64,000 nucleotides of DNA from Kappaphycus alvarezii (Eukaryota; Rhodophyta; Florideophyceae; Gigartinales; Solieriaceae), in the NCBI GenBank assembly GCA_002205965.3, contig NADL03000737.1:868001-932000 (forward strand), given 5' to 3'. The translations under genes were made by a program, and so were the position numbers. Under the pieces are notes generated by a model. It ran no database searches. It was not told the origin of the DNA and saw only the letters and a program-made list of their open reading frames with translations. Of this stretch, positions 55,099-64,000 are shown one piece after another. The number at the start of each line of letters is the position of its first letter. The stretch's first letter is position 1.

Positions 55099-56043
55099 AT
55101 GGAGCAAGTCGACATGGCCCGTGCAGCCGCTCTCACCGCCAGAAACCAAGCCCGTCACGCCGCCCTAGCTCACAATCGTCATGCCCTTTTTGAAACCCCG
55201 ACCAACCCCACACACGCGACCCAATCCACCCCGGCACAATCCCCCGCTACCGCTCATGTCGCACGGGAAATTAATGACGGCTTGCGTAGAGTGACTGCGT
55301 TGGTCAAGGACAGGTTGATCGTAGTCGCGCTGCAGGTGGGTCCTGGATGAGTAGTCGTCGTTTGAGAATCACTCGCGATCGTCATGCCGCTTATGGTCAT
55401 GCCGTTGCCTCGGGTGCCGTCACATTGAAGCAATTGAGAACCGTCGATCTCATTGCAAATGTCGCCGTCTTTCTCAGTTTTATCTTTTTTTTCTCGTCGC
55501 CGGTTACGTCGTGCATCGTCGCCTAGCACGTTCCAATACAGCCGTCTTTCTTGTCAGACCGGCTGTGAAAATAGTCACCGCACCGGTTAGGTTACTCAAT
55601 GCCGCCATTCATATGCTGATGAGGAAGCGGCCGGGACAAACGATGCGCCGCGATCTACCACGATTTCAGAGGCTGCGCAGGCCGATTTGAGCCTTAAGGC
55701 TACCAAAGGTCGGGGGCAACCGCCCCTGCCATCACTCAACCCCGCTGTCCCTTCACACCCTGCATCTGACAGGCCACATCCTCACATCGATCCAAATCCG
55801 CCGTCCTTATCCGAACACCCGACCACCTCCATGCATGCTGCACCGGAGGAAGAAGAACAAGGCTCTCAACGTACGGGCCCGAGTGGAGAGGGTAACGTGT
55901 CGGATGATGCGCACGGTTCTGAGAATCAGGAGCAGAAAAGTATGGACGATCGCAAAGCACAACAGAACGTCAGTCGCTGGAGTCACCTACTGAGCTTTCT
56001 GCACACGCACAACAACCAAAGGCGAGAAGCAAATGCCATTTGA
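55099..56043 (+). CDS. Probable Sec20-type SNARE, frame changes several times
   Basis: The ATG at 55099 gives MEQVDMARAAALTARNQARH, then EINDGLRRVTALVKDRL (frame 1). From about 55345 frame 3 reads LRITRDRHAAYGHAVASGAV, then TLKQLRTVDLIANVAVFLSF. From about 55480 frame 2 reads FFLVAGYVVHRRLARS, and the last part returns to frame 1 (LSLKATKGRGQPPLP) with a stop at 56043. Heptad region, short SNARE-like helix, one C-terminal transmembrane segment and an adjacent HRR end fit Sec20, an ER SNARE for Golgi-to-ER traffic. The tail after the membrane anchor is unusually long. A GTGGGT...TTTCTCAG intron (55336-55477) would join two frames but would remove the SNARE-like part. The changes fall at homopolymers (T8 at 55485), so indels or decay are possible. 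Confidence 0.4.
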
Positions 56044-56368
56044 ATCGCCGATCGCAGAAGAGATCACGATAGCGCGCACTTACCCAGTTTCTCACGACCA
56101 TTCGGAGCGTCATTCAGAGCTGTAAAGGATGATCAAAGATTCCTCTCCTATTGCACATTTCACTGTCTGTCGGGATCCACACCAACAAACTCGCGATTGC
56201 ATGAATCGATATTGAGCTAGTTTACACAGCCCACACAGCCCCAAGCAGCCATGGGTCCCATTTTATTTGCCGTATATCAGCGCAAAAACGTGACGCAATC
56301 TACCGGCCTTTGCATGGCATTCACAGCGCATTTACCGTATCCCCTAGCGAGCTTCCGTATTCCGGCGG

Positions 56369-58391
56369 TTACCATATCTCGCAGCGAGCCTCTGGCGGTT
56401 GCCACATGGAGTCGCCCTCCTCTACACCAAACGCTTCGTGAAACTCCTCGATGACTTGCACAATATTGGCACGAAACTCCCCCGGCGCATGGGGGTCCGT
56501 AATGATGCGCTGCAACGCCATTTCCTCGCGGATATTATTGCGCCAGATGCTCGCCCAGCCCAAAAAGAAGCGCTGCTCTGGAGTAAAGCCGTCAACATCG
56601 GGTAGCCGCCCATACTTTTCCATAAAGGTCTTGAGGCCCTTAAACGAGAGTTTGACTCCGCCGTAATCGGCGAGGTTCTCCCCGAGGCATAGCTTGCCGT
56701 TCAAGTTCTTGCCAAACACTTCGTAATCGTCGCATAGCTTTACCATGTTGGCTGCCCGCCGCTCATACTCCGCAGCGTCGTTCTCAGTCCACCAGTCGGA
56801 GAGCTCTCCCTTGGCATCAAACTTTCTTCCCTGGTCGTCGTACCCGTGGAAATTTCGTGACAGATGACGGCACCGATGGCTGAGAAATTGACAGCCGGAT
56901 CGCCATACGGAGACTCTTCGCTAGGGTGGAAGAAGAATGGCGGTTGCAAAATGGCGGCTGGAAACACGATAACGTTTTTCAACGGATGAAAGTAGGCATT
57001 GACCAATGTCGATGGCATCTCCCAACGGTGCGGATCTACTGGCTTGTTGATTCTCTCAATCACTTTTCGAAATTTGCGAACGTTGCACGCACGCACGTTT
57101 TGGCAAAACGAGTGTTCCATGGATATGTGTTTCAGCAATTCCGGGACATCATCCACATCCCATCTATCCGGGTAGCCGATCATGGGACGAAATTTGTTCA
57201 ACTTTTGCTTTGCCTTTTCCTTTGTCTCCTGCTGCATCCAATCGACTTGGTCAATTCTTGTCCGTAGCACATCGGTCAAGACGTTGACCATGTCCAAACA
57301 TGCCTGCTTTGCTTGAGCATTAAAGTACTCATCTGTGTATAAAACACCCAGGGAATCCTCCAACATGGCGGTGACGCCAGTGTTCAACACCCTCTTCCAC
57401 CTCGGCTTCATTTCCGGCTGCCCCGTCATGACAGTGCCAAAAAACGCAAAATCCTTTTCCTCAATGTCGTTGCCCAGATAATCGGCCATCCTAGTCAAGA
57501 CATGAAACCGCAGGTACATGCGCCAGACTTGTATCGGAGTATCTTGCAAAAGGCGGTTCAAGGTGGCAAAGAAGCGTGGATTATCAACGATAATGGTGCC
57601 GCGATCCTCCTCCGGTAAGCCCAAGTCATCAAAATAGCGAGCCCATGGCAAGGTTTGGGCTGTTTGGTGGACCATGGTCATACGCTCCAACTCGGATACA
57701 CCCGCACACTTGTTGTACGTTTTCAAAGGGTCACGCCTCTCTGTCTTGGTCATACAACTCTCTGCCAATTTGGTCTCCAAATTCATTATGTCTTGAGCGG
57801 CGCGATTGGCGTGCTCGTCACCAGAGCAAAAGTGAGCCAACTGCAACATTTGGGCAACATGAGAGACATACTTGTCACGGATTTCGTGCTTGTCCTCCCG
57901 AAGATAAAAGTCACGATCACCTATACCCAAGGATCCCGACTGAGACAACATGACAACCTCCCAGGAAGAATTCTTTGCATCCGGGAGAGAATAGACTGAA
58001 AACAAGCCCGGCGTGACACCGTAGACGGCGCGTAAACGTGCAGCAAGACACAGGACATCATGGCCTGTGTTTGCTGTGTGAATAGCATCAAAGACATCGG
58101 AAAGACAAGACAAGCCTACTTTATCGCGGTTGGCATGATCCATACCGGTGGCATAGAGAATAGCACAGGCGATGCGGTTGGGATCATGCGAGGGATTGGC
58201 GACACAGTCGTCGAGAATGTTACGAAGTTGCTCATTGGACTTTTCATTGAGTTCCTCAAAGGCGCCCCAGCGGGAATAGGATGCGGAATAGGGTTTGTGG
58301 CCAACCAGCCGCCGTTTGCAAAACGGTAAAAGTTGTGCTTGGGGGATGTTTCGCGGTCCAGATTGGATAGGGAGATACCGTTGACGACCAT
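56369..58391 (-). CDS. M13-family zinc metallopeptidase (neprilysin/ECE-like), two frame offsets
   Basis: The ATG at 58391 starts MVVNGISLSNLDRETSPKHN followed by FYRFANGGWL. The frame slips near 58285, and the long middle frame runs to 56850. It contains the M13 N-terminal helices and NAYFHPLKNVIVFPAAILQP just before GAVICHEIS, the start of the zinc motif. There one C is missing (minus strand TTTCCACGGG near 56848; TCCCAC expected), so the second His of HExxH appears only in the next frame as HGYDDQGRKF. GENLADYGGVKLSF (third zinc ligand Glu) and the terminal CEIW follow, with a stop at 56369. Total is about 670 residues, the normal length. The enzyme cleaves short peptides. No signal anchor is seen at the N-terminus, so it is probably soluble. 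Both slips look like single missing bases in otherwise perfect sequence. Confidence 0.9.
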
Positions 58392-58599
58392 AGTTTTTCT
58401 CGTTGCGGGAAGGCAGGGGAGAGTTTGTGATAGGGTTTGGAAGGAGTTGGGAGATGATGTATTGGCTGGGCAGGTGTTGGCGCGACTGCGGACTGGCCGA
58501 GACGCTGGAAGGTGGGAGATATGGGATTGCCGGGGGCGCGGAATCAGCCTATCGGATCAGGTGTAATAAAGAAGCGATGCATTAGAGGCTGGCCTATAC

Positions 58600-58900
58600 T
58601 GTATTGTACTGTCTTTTTTTATTCAGTGCATTTTAGCCACGCACTGTATTATTTAGGGAAAGTGTGCAGTGCAGTAATGTAATGCACGCCAAGTTTTTTA
58701 TGTCCCACAGAATGAATTACAGTAGTGTAAAAACGTTGTCATTTGCAATTTTATGTGCATCTATTCGCATGATAAAGAAAAAAAAATCCAAAAGAAATGC
58801 AAGCATAAATCCCGGCGATTAAAATTAAAATAAAATTTAAATTCTAAATCGATTTTTGGAATTGTAATACTCTTTTAATTTGTACAAGTCACGTGCATAT
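58600..58900. other. AT-rich divergent promoter region
   Basis: AT-rich spacer between the M13 gene (minus) and the gene at 59149 (plus). It contains TACTGTATTGTACTGT near 58597 and TTTTAATTTGTACAAGTCACGTG just before 58900. The CACGTG E-box-like site is at 58890-58895. Confidence 0.35.
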
Positions 58901-59148
58901 CGTAGCCCCGACCATCATGGCCTACATCGCACACCGATCAGGTCTCATTGTCTTTGCTTCACGCCCGACTGCCAGTCAACCGTCGACCCATTACGACGTT
59001 GCATCCACCCAAACTCTTTTCAACTCACCATTCTCATTTAATCCTAACCTCCTTCCTCCACCCACCCGAACATGCCCACCAATCCTCCAACCTTTCACCC
59101 CAAACACACCACAATCTTGTCTTTCTAACTTCCACACACACCCCCACC

Positions 59149-61090
59149 ATGACCACCTCCCCCATCATCATCGACCTCATTTCATCCTCCTCTTCTTCAT
59201 CTTCACCCCAACCCTCCCACTCCCTCCCCCCTCTCCCGTCCCCCGATTCTCAAACGCCGTCCCTTTCCACCTCCCATTCGCCCTCCCACCCCGCCTCGCC
59301 CAAACCCCAACCGTATCCCCTCTCCCCCTCACTCCCCCTCCCCTCATTCCACCGCAAACTTTTCTACTCAACCCTCTCAATCCCAAGACTTTACACCCCC
59401 AACCTCCCCCTCCAACTCCCCCTCAAAACTCCCCTCAACACTCAACCATCTCACACCCCACAACTCCTTGATCCCATCCGCCAAACCCCAACAAACTGCC
59501 CCGCAATTCTCCCCTACCTCCAACTTCCAACCGCATCCCACTCCAACATCCCGCTCCCGACCAATCTACCCCACCATGACCACACCAATGCAAACCCCGA
59601 CGGAACACCAATGTCAGGTCTCCAGCTTGTCACCCAGATATTAGCCGAGTGTACGGATGACGAACAAGAAGACCGCCCGCATCTCGCTCCCCTTTGAACC
59701 ACCGTCTCCCATCCCATCACCATCCCCCTCCACTCCCCCCATCTGCAGAAAAGTCACAGGTGTCGGCGCTCAGGAGGAGGCCGATCGTTGGCGTCCAGCC
59801 ATTATCGACGAGGCTCTGCTCGCATACCACTGCTTTCTCAATGCCTTGCATCGTGACGTCTCCCACCTCTGCGCATCCATTGACGTCTATGCAGTCCGCG
59901 AAATGATGCGTGTCATCGCACCTACTTTGGGCGCCACAGTCGTTGAAAAGCACCGTGAGAGAGGTGCACCCATTGAGTATCGTCGCTTGGCTGATGCAAC
60001 GGTCTTTCCAGAGTCAAAGGATAGTTTCTGTCGCACCGTCTCCGCTATTGTTGATGATGTCATTTTTCGCTTGTATGAAGAGGATGAGGAGGACAGGAGG
60101 AAGCGTGAGGAAAGTCACACGGACGTGAACCATGTGGCGACGGAAGATGTTGCGGGTGCGTCGATTGGGGGACAAAGGTGGAGTATGAGGACATGTATTT
60201 TTCTAGTCCGGCCCAAAGTTCCAGGGCAACGCAGGCAAAAGTGTCTGGGGTTGGAGACTCGTCTTGCGCCTCGTCGCGGGAACCCCGGTGGGATCATGGG
60301 CAAACGATACAGTTATCAAGTTTAAGGAAAATAAGAGCGGAGATGACAAGCCTGCAAAAAGTTTGCCAGCAGAGTCTTGTGGTGAGGGACACCGCACGGA
60401 GGTTTGTCAGAGGACATCTACGGAAGGTGTCCGTGACTCCAATCGTGCAGGAAGCTCGGGGAGAACAGCGGGCTTGAGGGTGGCGAGGAAGGGAGGTCGA
60501 GGCGGCGTCGACGCTCCACGCATCTTCAAACATTAGAGGCACAGGAAAAACGCCATGAGGAGGAAACGGGAGAAATGGAGCCGGCAGAACACCCCAAGAG
60601 ACCCGCCAAGCGGCAAAAGCGCAGGTTGAGCGACACTGCGAGGAGCAATTTTCTCGACACGAATGGTACAGCAGCTCGCTCCAGTATTCAAGCTCCGGAT
60701 CCCGCACGCGAAAGTATTTCTGTCGAGGGATGCAGAAAGTCCGGTCATGAAGAGGGAAGCATGCGCGGTAGGCTGCGATCGGCAACCAAGAAGAGGGTGG
60801 TGTCGAGAGTCAGTGGTGTGTTGGGAGGCAGCGCTGATGGCGTTGCTGCAAACTCTTCACGGGCAAATGATCGGGTGGCGAGAAAGAGTAGTAGGAGCCG
60901 GACAAGCCAGGGCGGAAAGTTGGACAAGCAAGCGGCGCGAATGGAGGCGGTCAGAAGGTTGCAGCGGGAGGCACGGGAACGTGCTAGGTCATCTGGTGGT
61001 GGGTTGTCGCGTAGAGTGGTACATAAGGTTGTTGACGGAGGGCCGCGGAGAAGTCAGAGGAATGTGCGACATGTACGGAAGGGATGGTGA
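59149..61090 (+). CDS. Unrecognised basic, probably nuclear protein, frame changes
   Basis: The ATG at 59149 gives MTTSPIIIDLISSSSSSSSP and a Pro/Ser-rich tail ending VTQILAECTDDEQED (frame 1, to about 59690). A conserved-looking helical domain in frame 2 (about 59765-60110) reads WRPAIIDEALLAYHCFLNAL, then SIDVYAVREMMRVIAPTLGA and SAIVDDVIFRLYEEDEED. Further frame changes follow near 60175 and 60540, and a basic end (KRPAKRQKRRLSD, RMEAVRRLQREARERARSSG) stops at 61090. Helical core plus Arg/Lys tail suggests a DNA- or RNA-associated role. No family was recognised. Introns, indels or decay could explain the frame changes, so the gene model is rough. Confidence 0.35.
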
Positions 61091-61099
61091 TGGAGGGTT

Positions 61100-62160
61100 T
61101 GAGTTGGGCTTACCAGGTAATTGGAATTTTGAGTAGCTTTGCAAGCTCAGCTTCCTTTTGATACTCGAGGAGACGAATAGTGCAGACATTGGAGTAAAGC
61201 ACTGATTTGTACTGGTGATGTTAACAAGGCAACGTTCATTATGCTTTGACCAAATTTTGCCTCTTGGAGAAGAAACTCTCAGCTGCCCACAGGAAGGTAA
61301 AAGACTGTGCGACTAACAGCAAATGCCTTGCATCTACACGTCGCGCACTTCGAGGTTAGCGGTAGAACATTTCCAACTTTTGCACGATCGCATAACCCTG
61401 ATGTACACCGCAGCCTTCTACGCCCCGGCTCTGTTGCACCTGGCCTGGGTATCCCCCGCGCACACGTAGAACCATTGCAGCCCATGCCCGCGAGACGAAA
61501 ATATTGGAACGCAGCGCCGAGCCATGTGGTCAAGGCAAGAACACATTGCCCAGACCGCGACGCACCTACCACAACTGAAACACCCACGTTCCTCTCTAGC
61601 CGAGTTTGGCTTACCAGTGAATACGAATTTTGAGTACCTTTGCAAGACCGGCTTTCTCGCCCAAAGCAAAGACATAATGTAAGGTGTACAGTAAAGAATG
61701 ATGAAGGTAATACTTTCGACGCCGGAGGGAAGCTCTGATTTCGACAGGTTTTTTGGATAAAATCGCCGCACTGTATGTGTACAGACCGAACAGCTTTTTG
61801 TTTTGTCCAAAAATTTCCTTGTGAAGAATGGAGCAGCACCCTTTTGCCATCATCAAGACACTAAAAGATTGTGCGACGAACAGCCAGTGCCTCGCATCTA
61901 CACGTCTCGCTTCCAGCTGAGCACTAGAACATGGCTACTTTCTGCCCGATCACATGTTCTTGACGTGCAAAGCAGCCGACTACACCCCAGCTCCTTTGCA
62001 CCGTGGCCTGGGTATTCCCACAAAAAAAAGTCCTCACATCCCATACCCGTAAGACGAAGATCCGGGACCGTCACCCCAAAACATGTGGCAGTCATAGCAA
62101 CACGTTGCACAGAACGGGACGCACCCACTGCAACTCAACTGCGCGCTTTCCTCCTCTACT
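61100..62160. repeat. Diverged tandem duplication, two units of about 500-550 bp
   Basis: Unit A (61100-61600) and unit B (61601-62160) share GGCTTACCAG...GAATTTTGAGTA near their starts and TTGTGCGACNAACAGC.A.TGCC, CATCTACACGTC, GGCCTGGGTAT and GACGCACC further on. By eye about 60-70 percent of positions match. On the minus strand both units read GASRS, RL-GMGC, CTS--CDRA in the same order, but stops make a gene uncertain. Confidence 0.65.
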
Positions 62161-62322
62161 CCACCTGCAACTATAAGGAGGGCCACTCGCCCAGACCACT
62201 TACCGGTACAGTGGGTCCGCCATGCGCCCGCTCGGGTCGTCCATTCAGACAATCCTAATTCTTGCAAGTCGACGAGCCACCACTTGTAGGTAGACGTCAT
62301 CGTCACGTCGTTCGAGTATTGC

Positions 62323-62382
62323 CAGATGCGTCGTGCTACGATACTGTGGCCTTTGGAGATGCGTCGTAGCACGACGCATCTG
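62323..62382. other. Perfect 19-bp inverted repeat (hairpin)
   Basis: CAGATGCGTCGTGCTACGA (62323-62341) is the exact reverse complement of TCGTAGCACGACGCATCTG (62364-62382), separated by 22 bases that include another GATGCG. The arm itself is partly self-complementary. This could fold as a strong hairpin in RNA or extrude as a cruciform. Confidence 0.9.
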
Positions 62383-62399
62383 CAAGGGTTCCAATACGC

Positions 62400-64000
62400 A
62401 AGGTTTAGGGCGTTGCGACTGTGTGGGCGTGGGCAGCTGTGGTGGGGTGTTTAAGAGTGAGAGGGAACGCGTCGGATGAACGAAGAAGTGGGTAGGGGCG
62501 AGTTGGTTGATGTATATTGTGTTACTACGGAAGGTGCAGTTCGCTCCATCGGATGCATGAGGGGGGTGTCTATGGAGAGTCCGTTGACGAAAGCAATTGG
62601 GACAACGATGCATCGAGTGTGTCAGGCTGAGGTTTGGCAGAGGACTGGGGACGGGTCTTGCGAGATATCGCGATTGCTTGGAAAACGGGGTCTGGTAAAT
62701 TGTGGCTACAACTGTTCCGTTCCATCTGCCGGGTGTGTTTGTATGCTGCAAAGGTGCTGTTTGAGCCCGAAGGATGTGACTGGGATGATGCCTTTGTGCT
62801 GGGTGATAAAAAAATAGCAAATGGCAGGGCTGTGATGAGCAATATCGGTTTGATAAATTTGTGAGATACAAACGGGTTGTAAACGGATTGGCATGTGATC
62901 CAAGGTGGACGGCGATTGGTGAGTTGTGTCAGGTGGTACTGTGAAAAACATGTGGTTTCTTACATTGGTTGGTTCCTGGGAAGCAACTGATAATTTCAGC
63001 AACTGATAATTTAAACGGCAACGGTCCTACGGGAGTTGCACAAGACTCAAGTTGGCGGGAGCGCGAGTGGTGAGTGGGTAAGGATTGGGAGCAATTAACT
63101 GACATCATTCTGAGGGTAGTATTGGGATTGGTTGAGTGGGCGCATATGTTGCGCAAGCGAGATAGGGTAAGGTAGTAGTCCCAACTGTGCCTGGACAGTG
63201 ATGGGTTTGGTAGAATATGAGAGGGCAAGATGTTGAGTGGAATGGACACAAGCAGGATGAGAAGCTTTCGATGGGTTTGGTTGAGGCCTAAGGAGGCATG
63301 GATGGGAGATGAAGAGGAGAGGACATTGTAAGCGAAGAGTGAAAAGTATCGGGTTACAGGAGATATTATGTGGAGGTTGAATTGCATATCGAGGAAGTGC
63401 AGGGCGGAAGTAGTAGCGAGAGTAGTATAGAGCTGTGCTGACAATGGGTTGAGAGGGGCTGGTTTGGCAAAGACATGGTGTGTCGGAGGATATTTTGTCC
63501 AGGAAAGGAAAAGTTAGGTTAGGTGAATTAGAACGGTGCGGTGGGACAAGGACTGGAATGGATGGAGATGGAGCTTCCTTCCCGTTTCGAGAAATTTGGT
63601 TGGAGTGAACGACTGTTGCTCAAGGCGTGGACAAAAGCGGGTACTATAACGAGATTGCTTCCTGGTGGTGATAGGAATACGCTCGTGCTGTATAATTTAA
63701 GGGTGCAAGAGGGAATGAAAATGAAAGTGGGCAAAAATAGGTCGAACACTGTGAGGATGACAAAGAAACTGGCATGATGGTGGTCATACTGCTGACGAGG
63801 CAGTATTAAACCGATGACGGTGAAGTGTGTCTGCAGAGGTGCTATACCTTCGCCAGAGATGGCGCAGGTGGTGCGGTGATGACGCCAACCTGACAAGACG
63901 ATAATTTCTAAAATAGATCTCACCCCAATGCCTCGTGATTATGAAGCCCAGATCTCAATCGCAGTTTACGCGAACATCATCATCTTTTTTTAGTCAAGCT
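62400..64000. other. Right-hand stretch, no gene recognised
   Basis: Frames up to about 200 codons occur on the minus strand (62871-62245, 63444-62929), but their composition is Pro/Ser/His/Thr-rich, typical of the reverse of G-rich spacer. No domain was recognised. AACTGATAAT is directly repeated near 62985 and 63001. Confidence 0.35.

Noticed and set aside
55336-55477. A GT-AG intron joining two Sec20-like frames
   Set aside because: It would splice in frame to the membrane segment, but it would delete the SNARE-like helix (LRITRDRHAAYGHAV), so it is not preferred over sequence indels.
62245-63444. Minus-strand frames of 208 and 171 codons
   Set aside because: Pro/His/Thr/Ser-rich composition, non-ATG or weak starts and no conserved block. 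More like spacer read in reverse.
1-64000. CRISPR arrays, rRNA genes, bacterial operons or defence islands
   Set aside because: No regular spacer-repeat arrays, rRNA signatures or bacterial gene layout were seen. The window is plainly eukaryotic nuclear DNA.

Overview
The window looks like nuclear DNA of a eukaryote with compact, mostly intron-poor genes embedded in old mobile elements. A florideophyte red alga of the Chondrus kind fits best. This is inferred from a single-exon eIF3c gene, short spacing between genes, low-complexity N-terminal tails and the mix of retroelements and DNA transposons. No bacterial operon, rRNA gene, tRNA gene or CRISPR array was seen.

Layout. 0-3.5 kb: two broken LTR-retroelement gag/protease pieces (minus strand). 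4.0-6.5 kb: a PIF/Harbinger-type DNA transposon remnant with a Myb/SANT-like gene (plus) facing a transposase (minus). 7.2-9.2 kb: two stacked 5'-truncated tails of a LINE with a restriction-like endonuclease. 9.5-12.3 kb: an intact gene for translation factor eIF3c. 15.5-20.9 kb: a gene island with a CDCA7-type zinc-finger protein, tubulin cofactor C, a small unknown protein and an R3H/G-patch protein. 21.8-31.5 kb: a LINE fragment, a LINE tail, a Ty3/gypsy fossil with a solo LTR inside it, and a Tc1/mariner remnant. 31.5-38.3 kb: an AT-rich block with almost nothing recognisable. 38.4-43.2 kb: a short copia-like element with paired LTRs, a nested solo LTR and a piece of a WD40 gene inside it, then a pogo-like transposon. 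46.9-49.6 kb: a LINE with a long open frame. 51.5-61.1 kb: a second gene island with an ubinuclein/HPC2-like histone chaperone, a probable Sec20-type SNARE, an M13 zinc metallopeptidase and an unknown basic protein. 61.1-62.4 kb: a tandem duplication and a perfect hairpin.

How the genes relate. The host genes are ordinary single-copy housekeeping functions: translation initiation (eIF3c), tubulin folding (TBCC), H3.3 deposition (ubinuclein), possibly DNA methylation upkeep (CDCA7-like), RNA processing (R3H/G-patch), ER-Golgi traffic (Sec20-like) and peptide cleavage (M13). They do not form a pathway cluster. Several well-conserved genes show one-base frame offsets while eIF3c is clean. This may reflect assembly indels, very short introns or decay.

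The most unusual structure is the copia-like element at 38371-41652. Its two LTRs enclose gag, the start of pol and, next to the downstream LTR, a fragment of a WD40-repeat gene where the rest of pol should lie. No clearly new defence or signalling system was recognised.
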